Below are positions 57,955 through 64,000 of a stretch of 64,000 bases of DNA, piece after piece. Position numbers and translations under genes: made by a program. This stretch comes from Oegoconia quadripuncta (taxonomy: Eukaryota > Arthropoda > Insecta > Lepidoptera > Autostichidae), in NCBI GenBank assembly GCA_949316235.1, contig OX438748.1, positions 10,977,001-11,041,000 of the forward strand, read 5' to 3'. A model generated the notes under the pieces. That model was not told the origin of the DNA, searched no databases, and was given only the letters and a program-made list of their open reading frames with translations. Position 1 is the stretch's first letter. Each line of letters starts with the position of its first letter.

Positions 57955-58160
57955 GCACCTTATTGTAAAAGGTATACATTGCCCTTTGAAGGATTTAATT
58001 GCCATTGATGAAATAGATACCTTTGTTAAAATATTAATTTTCTAAAACTTATCTCTAAGAGATACCGACAGTCGAAATCTGTCTCTCTAAAAAGGTTCTT
58101 ATGTGAATTGACCAAGAACCCAAATTGCTGGATTTGAAATTTACCGAAGTGTAATAATCA
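57955..58160 (-). repeat. Diverged LINE reverse transcriptase C-terminal piece
   Basis: ccttattgtaaaaggtatac and ccctttgaaggattt resemble 30013-30050 of the LINE on the - strand. Strongly decayed. Confidence 0.4.
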
Positions 58161-58705
58161 ATCATCGGGCGTTAGGTTAGATAATGCTATATGACCAATG
58201 TGCGAATTATATGACGGATGGATGTCAATAAATCTTTGATAGGCTCGTTCATTGTTCCCGAAGTGTTTGAATATACATTATTCTTTGTTTAACTTTTCAT
58301 ATCCAAGGCTGTGGAATAACGCACGGAGGAACACTGACCACCATAACTCAGATTATACCTACTTTGGAGGTCGAAAGTATTGACATTGTGTAAACACTCA
58401 TTTGTTACAAACAAACATTACACTTTTGTCAAAATAAATAAAGAATTATTATTATACGCCAAGTTTAGACTTATATAGGCGTTGTAGAGACGCCGAATGT
58501 TAATATTTCTTGTACTGAATTATTTTCTCTACGACCTCAGGTATGAGGGGGTGGGGCATTCCAATTGGCTCTACCAAAATTGCTATTTACGTATTCAAAG
58601 CCAATCAGAAAGCAACAAGTTGACAGGACTAGCCAAGAACTGATTCGAAGTATTTGAGCATCTGTTCCTATTATGCTGATGTGTTGACAGATGCACTTTG
58701 CCTGT

Positions 58706-58890
58706 AATCTTATCTAAATCTGCCGCCAAACAGCAATGTTAATAGCATTGTTGTGTTCAGGTTGTCAGGTATAAGATAGCCAGTCCCCCAAATAAGATGG
58801 AGTTTCCAGGTCAGTACGCCGGTCTCATCTTCACTTTACATCAGGTGTGATTGAGGTCAAGTGCCAACCCGGCGTGCATAAAAAAAAAGG
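58706..58890 (+). mobile_element. tRNA-headed SINE, 3' part
   Basis: cttatctaaatctgccgcca, gttgtcaggtataagatagc and catcaggtgtgattgaggtc, ending gcataaaaaaaagg. The head is absent. Confidence 0.8.
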
Positions 58891-58989
58891 AAAAAAAACG
58901 CCTACTCCAGAACGTAGGCTTCCCCATAGACTTTCACACAGGTCAAGTGCTGTTACCACTTCTTGTACTTCCATATTAAATGTTTCAGA

Positions 58990-59125
58990 ATGGTTTCTTT
59001 GTATGGGGACTCGAAAATTTTTTGATCGAATTCGAGGTTCCTTGTGGAAAGTTGTTTATAATTAAGATTGGCGTGGTTATTTTTTTTCAGAATAGGTACA
59101 CGAATTCAAATTCGACCTGTATACA
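58990..59125 (-). repeat. Half copy of the 'tacagggtgaatttg' MITE
   Basis: gatcgaattcgaggttcctt, gtggaaagttgtttataatt and cacgaattcaaattcgacct correspond in reverse to 40396-40495. Confidence 0.6.
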
Positions 59126-59491
59126 CAAGATATATTTTTTTAACTAATAAACAGTCAGAAAGAATGCTACAGCTACATAATGTTTCAGTTTTAATCAATC
59201 GTCCCCAACAATCATTAACAAACCGCAGAAAAATAGAACGACCTAGGCTTTCGAATCAATCCGATATGTTTTCCTTGGCCTCCGCTCTGCGGTATTTGGT
59301 ACGGTTATTTATGAGAGCTCATTTTCCTCGTATCTTTAAAAGTAAATATGAAACAAATCTTTAAGATAAGGTTCTACAACTCGTTAATACAGTCGTTTGT
59401 GCAATGAAAGTGCTGTGTGTGGTGTTTACTTCGAGTCATTTCTAAATAATTTGCCGTTTTAGACAAATCTCCATGATGTGAATTTGGGCCA

Positions 59492-59646
59492 ATGGAGCGA
59501 AAGGATTCGTTGCTAAATCTAATACGTCCCCGTGTTCATTGGTCATATAAGAGAGATAGTCTTCCATTGACCAGTATCAGGGCGGCTTGGTTGAAGAAGA
59601 AGAGGAGTGTTTCACCTGATGTTTGTCTTACACGACGACGACGACG
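59492..59646 (+). CDS. Candidate alternative first exon of the downstream gene
   Basis: ATG at 59492 opens 51 codons plus two bases to ACG|gtaaga, a strong donor, in phase 2, the same phase as the donor of exon 54783-54905. The peptide is basic ('MERKDSLLNLIRPRVHWSYK', 'WLKKKRSVSPDVCLTRRRR') and has candidate phosphorylation sites. It would replace all upstream exons if transcription began here. Alternatively it starts a separate gene. Confidence 0.45.
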
Positions 59647-60044
59647 GTAAGAATATATTTGTTTGTTTCTCGAAGTTGTTTATGGTAAATATTTATTGTT
59701 ATGGCCTTTTCTTAGTTTTTATCATTTTACAAGGTTGTATTCTTTTAACTGTCTTATGAATTGTTTGATATACTTTAGTTAGATTCTTTTGCATTTGAGA
59801 TACTTTACGGGCAGAATTACATAATTTGTTATCGTTTCATTCATAACTAAATGTAAATCTATAGATAGAGACGGAATACGACACTCGTATATATACTCGT
59901 ATATACGTACCAAGGATAATAAATGTTATAGACATTTAAATAATTTTCTTGTCACCTTTATTGGATGTAATCCTGGCTTTTGCAGCCCTAAACTGGAATA
60001 TCCTGTAGGTACTTGTGCTGTGTGGTTTCGGCACTTAAAAAGAA

Positions 60045-60250
60045 TAGAACCAACCCATCTCTTCATGCGGGTGTCGTAAAAGGCGACAAAGGGATTTCCA
60101 CCAAAAACATCTAAATACTTGCACGTTTCAACGACGGGCTCACCCCCTGACGTGCGCATTTTTGTATTTCAGTATTAATCTCTTAATGTGTGGAACACCC
60201 AAACGCTATAGCTCGAGATGCTGACCACCCCATTTGAGATAAAGGTCTTG
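60045..60250 (+). repeat. Dispersed repeat 'gtcgtaaaaggcgac', copy 2
   Basis: gggtgtcgtaaaaggcgaca, gggatttccaccaaaaacat, ttgcacgtttcaacgacggg; partner of 47890-48125. Confidence 0.65.
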
Positions 60251-60435
60251 ACTTTATGTTATGTTCTTTTTGGAAACATTAATATACGGATTAAACAACA
60301 AGTTATTGAACAACCTCCGACGGCCAAGCGGATACCATACTCACTATGTCTGCCCCTCAGTATCACCGCCCGTATTGTTGTATTCCAGTCCAATATGAAA
60401 CTTATTTTTTGCATAAGACTTCAAACACCTAAGGG

Positions 60436-60668
60436 TTAAATATAGATGAGGCAGAAGGTGGAATCACGGTCGTCTGGAACCCCCAACTTATCTCAAACAG
60501 CCTGAACACAACAATGTTATCAACACTGCTGCTTGGCGGCAGGCTTAGATAAGATGGTGGTAGCGGGCCAGGCGGATTTTAAAAATGCCCCACCACCAAC
60601 CAAACCGAGTACTAAACGTACCCCGCTTGTAACATTAGGTTGTTTACATTGAGTCGCGGAAGCGGTTA
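60436..60668 (-). mobile_element. tRNA-headed SINE, diverged
   Basis: aacaatgttatcaacactgc, tgcttggcggcaggcttaga, taagatggtggtagcgggcc and caccaaccaaaccgagtact; a degraded tRNA-head end near 60620-60668. Confidence 0.75.
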
Positions 60669-61005
60669 ATACAATTTTAAGAGCTATTCCTCTCAGGTTG
60701 TTAACGCAGTAGGTACCTACCTACCTACCCAGTATTTGAGGTCGAAAGTCTGGAAAGGTCCAGGTTCCGAACCATGTAAAATTTTTTCCCAAGATCGCTA
60801 AAGGCTAGAAGTAAATTATGGTAACTCGTTACATCTATCCATTAGATGTTTATCCCCTTATCCTTATTTCTAGGGCGCTTACGTGATCCCAAATTTAGAG
60901 ATTGCACGGAAGAGAGCTAAACGGCAAATTATTAGCGAGCAAACGAAAAATTTTCTACGTGGTATTTCGGCAGGAGGTTACAAATGTTATCCAACTGATA
61001 GATAT

Positions 61006-61612
61006 AGGGATGGACCGAATATTCATTTTATATACGGTATTGGGCATATTCGGCAGGTTCACCGAATATTCGTATTCAGCCGAATATTCGGCTAAATCAA
61101 CAAATGTTCGGCAAAGTGGTACTCAAACTTTTTACTGTATTGAGGCAAGTGTGTGTTGAGTGTTAAATGTGTTATTTTTATGAAGCACAGTGAGGCTTTA
61201 TGTTTTTGTTGACACTGCTATATTTCCAATAGCAGCAGGTAAAAAAGATGGTTACAAATTAAAAACAAAATATAAGTATGTACATGTTTTCAGATTAAGC
61301 TACACTGAATTATTTATAATAAAATAATATGTTAAAATAATCAGGTCTTTATATAATAATATAATAAAATAAAATAGTGAGAAATTAAGCAAGTTTTAAT
61401 TTTTTTAAATCAATAATCAATAATTGTGTTTTAATCAAGCGTTGCATGATTAAATTATAACATTTCAACAAAAAATGAATCATATTTCTTGTTTCTACTT
61501 GTATTGTTTACGTAAAGGCATCAGTTATGCCGAATATTCGGTTCGGTAAAAGTTTTACCGAACATTCGGCCGAATATTCGTATTCGGTGAAACCCATGTT
61601 CGGCCCATGTTT
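61006..61612. mobile_element. Non-autonomous element with 'cgaatattcg' arrays
   Basis: Both ends carry several copies of the palindrome cgaatattcg (61018-61095 and 61530-61600), and the ends pair as ggcaggttcaccgaatattcg against cgaatattcgtattcggtgaaac. About 600 bases with no coding inside. It resembles hAT-type insect MITEs, but the class is not proven. Confidence 0.65.
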
Positions 61613-61619
61613 AATACAT

Positions 61620-61800
61620 TCCTACAAATGCGAAAGTTTATGTATGATGTTTGCTACCTCTTCATACTTAAACGGCTCGCCGGGTTTGGATAAAATTAAG
61701 TTGGTAGACCGATTAGGACCTGGATTAACATTTGGATAAATTTTTGCTGATCCGATTTTGATGAAATGTTCCACACGAACGAAGTCGCGGGCAGCTAGTG
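61620..61800 (+). mobile_element. Helitron-like fragment
   Basis: tacaaatgcgaaagtttatg ... ccgattttgatgaaatgttc ... acgaagtcgcgggcagctag; matches 18875-19097 with an internal change. Confidence 0.65.
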
Positions 61801-62467
61801 AGCATTAATTAGCACTTTCAGTGAATTTCATACTCGTCGTACCATGACATGAAGGGAGTTATATTCCTGAAACGAGCTGCGGAATTGGAACTATAAAAGA
61901 TTCATTGCTCAACCTCGAGTAGGCTCGAATTTATTACGGTCATTTACTAGGTACTTTACATACCTGTTACTTCTACTTTGCTCATTACAATTTATCAACT
62001 TTAACTACGTACACAAGGGCGAATCCAGTATTAGTGTTTACCAGCCAGTAGGTTTGTTGTTTGTAAACGCTTTATTGTACAAAAAAGGCAATACATTAGT
62101 TTTGCATTGATACAGAATTTGAGTACAACGGCGGACTTATCCCATAGAAGGACTTCTTCCAGTCAACCATAGGGTTAGTTTGAAAACAGTACACGTAAAC
62201 GTCAACAAATTACAGCAAACTAAAATTAAATATTGGACGTATTCAAACTAAACTATGATATACTTACTATGCATATAAGAGTAATAAGAATAATATATAA
62301 TAACTATACCTTAATAAAATATATACCTACATGCTAATAATACATACAAATAAATGTGTATATAAATAAAGGATTATTTAATACTAAGTACGGATTTTTT
62401 AAAATTATTATGGAAGTAAATTGTTTCTGTAAATAAACTTTTAATCTAACATACTCGTAATCAAACA
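61801..62467. other. Unassigned stretch
   Basis: AT-rich; nothing recognised. Confidence 0.4.
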
Positions 62468-62600
62468 AGCTTAAGAGTCTTTATCCCACATTATAGTTCA
62501 TACAAACTTTCAAGTCCAAATTTTTCCAAATGAATGATCCGATTTTAATGAAACTTTATACGTATAACCATAGAGGAATAACACTACCATAACATAATCT
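62468..62600 (+). repeat. Dispersed repeat also at 39288
   Basis: aagagtctttatcccacatt, acaaactttcaagtccaaat and gattttaatgaaactttata. Confidence 0.5.
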
Positions 62601-62904
62601 AAAACGTTAGTAGGGAGGGACCTATGAACTACCACCGTGAGGGATATTTGGAAAAAATATCAGTGGTTGCGTATCAACCCCCCGTCCCCGTCATGACCAC
62701 GTACTAAGCGCGCCGTAAGGTCCTTTTTTACATTTTACTTATCGAAGAAACTAAATAAATACATTATAGGTACAATAGAGACAGTAGATGGTCGCATACA
62801 ATAGCAAAAAATAACAATAATATAATAATAAATATTTCTGACACTTATACCAATCATTCATTCAAAGGGTTATGTATGTATTCGCTTTTTCAATAAGGTC
62901 TTCC

Positions 62905-63240
62905 TTTCAATCAATTTAAAGATACTATAAAAAGGAAACTTATTAAGAAAGCATATTATAAAATATCAGATTATTTAGATGATAAACATTCATGGACATA
63001 ACCAGCCCGTTCGCATAACCAGGCTATTTTACTATTAATAATGAAATATTATTCTGCCTTTTGCAATATAAAAAGCTTTTTATATAAAAAAAGAACAGCC
63101 TCTCGAGTTTCTTGCTTGTTCTTCTCATGGGAAAATTGCCTTTTGAACAAGCAGTAGCTTCAAAAATGTAAAATCTGACTATTTTAAGTGTACCCTGTGT
63201 ACCTACAAAATAAACCATTTTTGATTTGATTTCATTTGAC
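62905..63240 (+). mobile_element. Truncated CR1/jockey-type LINE 3' end
   Basis: 'KKAYYKISDYLDDKHSWT'-like coding end (62945-62999, with 'DDKHSWT' before the stop), then the 3' UTR and tail gatttgatttcatttg. In sense orientation. Closest in the window to 40731-41087. Confidence 0.85.
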
Positions 63241-63255
63241 ATCTAGTCCCAAACT

Positions 63256-63412
63256 AAGGCCCGTATTACAGAATGTTACTCAAGCAGAGATCTCCGTTTG
63301 AGGATAGTTAAAATGGGACAGCTTTATGGAACTTGTATAGGGGCATCTCTTTCTATCTATGGTCAAGCGTAGTTCCATGCTTGAGCAACATTCAGAAATA
63401 CGGGCCCTAAGT
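63256..63412. repeat. MITE 'aaggcccgtattacagaatg'
   Basis: aaggcccgtattacagaatg pairs with cattcagaaatacgggcccta; the inner ttactcaagc pairs with gcttgagcaa. About 155 bases. Confidence 0.85.
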
Positions 63413-63414
63413 AA

Positions 63415-63583
63415 AGCTTGTGCTCTAGATAACGGATAAATATATATAACTATTAACATCCATGACTCGAGAATTAATGTTCGTAATCATCACCCAAAGA
63501 TTTACACTTCGCGGGATACGAACCCGCAATCGTTGGTTTCGCTGACAGGGTCACTATGCACTACACTAATCGGTCGTCTCAAA
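63415..63583 (-). mobile_element. tRNA-derived SINE (second family)
   Basis: In reverse, gacgaccgattagtgtagtg (A box region) and gcgggttcgtatcccgcgaa (B box region), then an AT-rich body. Not a functional tRNA gene. Confidence 0.7.
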
Positions 63584-63617
63584 CCAAAAACAAGAGCTGC
63601 AACTTAGCCAACCTCTC

Positions 63618-63790
63618 AGTTTTTAGGGTTGCGTAGTCAACAAGGAATCTTTATAGATTCGCCTTGTCCGTCTGTTATAAGGTCATGAGTCATAGTCGAA
63701 ACACTTATAAAATGTACTTTCCGTTGAAAATTATTTACCAAACAACAAAAAGCCCGCATATTGTGAGGGCAAGTAGGGAACCCTACACTG
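63618..63790 (+). repeat. Dispersed repeat 'agggttgcgtagtcaac', copy 2
   Basis: tttagggttgcgtagtcaac, cgccttgtccgtctgt and cgcatattgtgagggcaa match 34171-34390. Confidence 0.75.
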
Positions 63791-64000
63791 CGCCTGGCCC
63801 GACACGCACTTGATGTCAAATCATTGTACGAATGCTATGACTCGGCCATAGGTATATAAATCATACTGCATCAATTTCAACACACTACTGATATGATAAA
63901 ATAGCGTTACAGGAAACGATCTCAATTCTTTTATTTTTATTATTATAGGTCATCTTATCATAGGCGTTTTAACCTTAATGTGAATAGCCGTTTGAAATAG

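Noticed and set aside
63490..63583. Possible tRNA gene on the - strand
   Set aside because: Same reason: a tRNA-derived SINE head, not a complete tRNA.

Overview
The window looks like lepidopteran (moth or butterfly) nuclear DNA. It is AT-rich, its genes are split by many introns, and the space between exons is packed with repeats typical of Lepidoptera: RTE and CR1/jockey-type LINE 3' ends, tRNA-headed SINEs, Helitron-like pieces ending in a 'gcgggc...agctag' motif, a mariner derivative, and many short palindromic (MITE-like) elements. The order is inferred from repeat style; no species is claimed. Most short open frames in the window are chance frames.

Layout. (1) 1-7000: the end of an intron, a good splice acceptor at 171-172, a short possible coding tail, then about 6.8 kb without coding that ends in AATAAA signals near 6964. 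I read this as a terminal exon with a very long 3' UTR, gene unknown. (2) 7300-9570: repeat debris, including a palindromic element, a retropepsin-like fragment of an LTR retroelement and a possible LTR-like block. (3) 9200-25547 plus 3' UTR to about 27120: a 13-exon gene on the + strand that I recognise as SUGP1 (SURP and G-patch domain-containing protein 1), a spliceosome-associated factor. All splice phases agree and give about 973 residues. Its first coding exon lies inside a rearranged block, with a direct duplication and a large inverted repeat, and a dead jockey-type LINE sits in intron 1. (4) 27400-34400: mobile DNA, including a nearly full-length CR1/jockey-type LINE on the - strand with one frameshift, flanked by inverted copies of a 77-79 bp sequence. 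(5) 34845 to the window end: the 5' part of a second + strand gene, family not recognised. Four coding exons (34845-34957, 38385-38509, 41924-42029, 54783-54905) join in one open frame of 155 residues. Two further possible first exons (46213-46265 and 59492-59646) start with ATG and end in the same phase, which suggests alternative promoters. Its introns, up to 12.7 kb, are full of SINEs, LINE tails and MITEs.

How the parts relate. SUGP1 and the downstream gene are unrelated transcription units on the same strand. The rest is mostly transposon sediment with several nested insertions. The most unusual points are the duplicated and inverted architecture around SUGP1 exon 1, the 15-bp coding minisatellite in SUGP1 exon 3, and the set of phase-matched alternative first exons in the downstream gene. 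No CRISPR array, rRNA gene or functional tRNA gene was seen.
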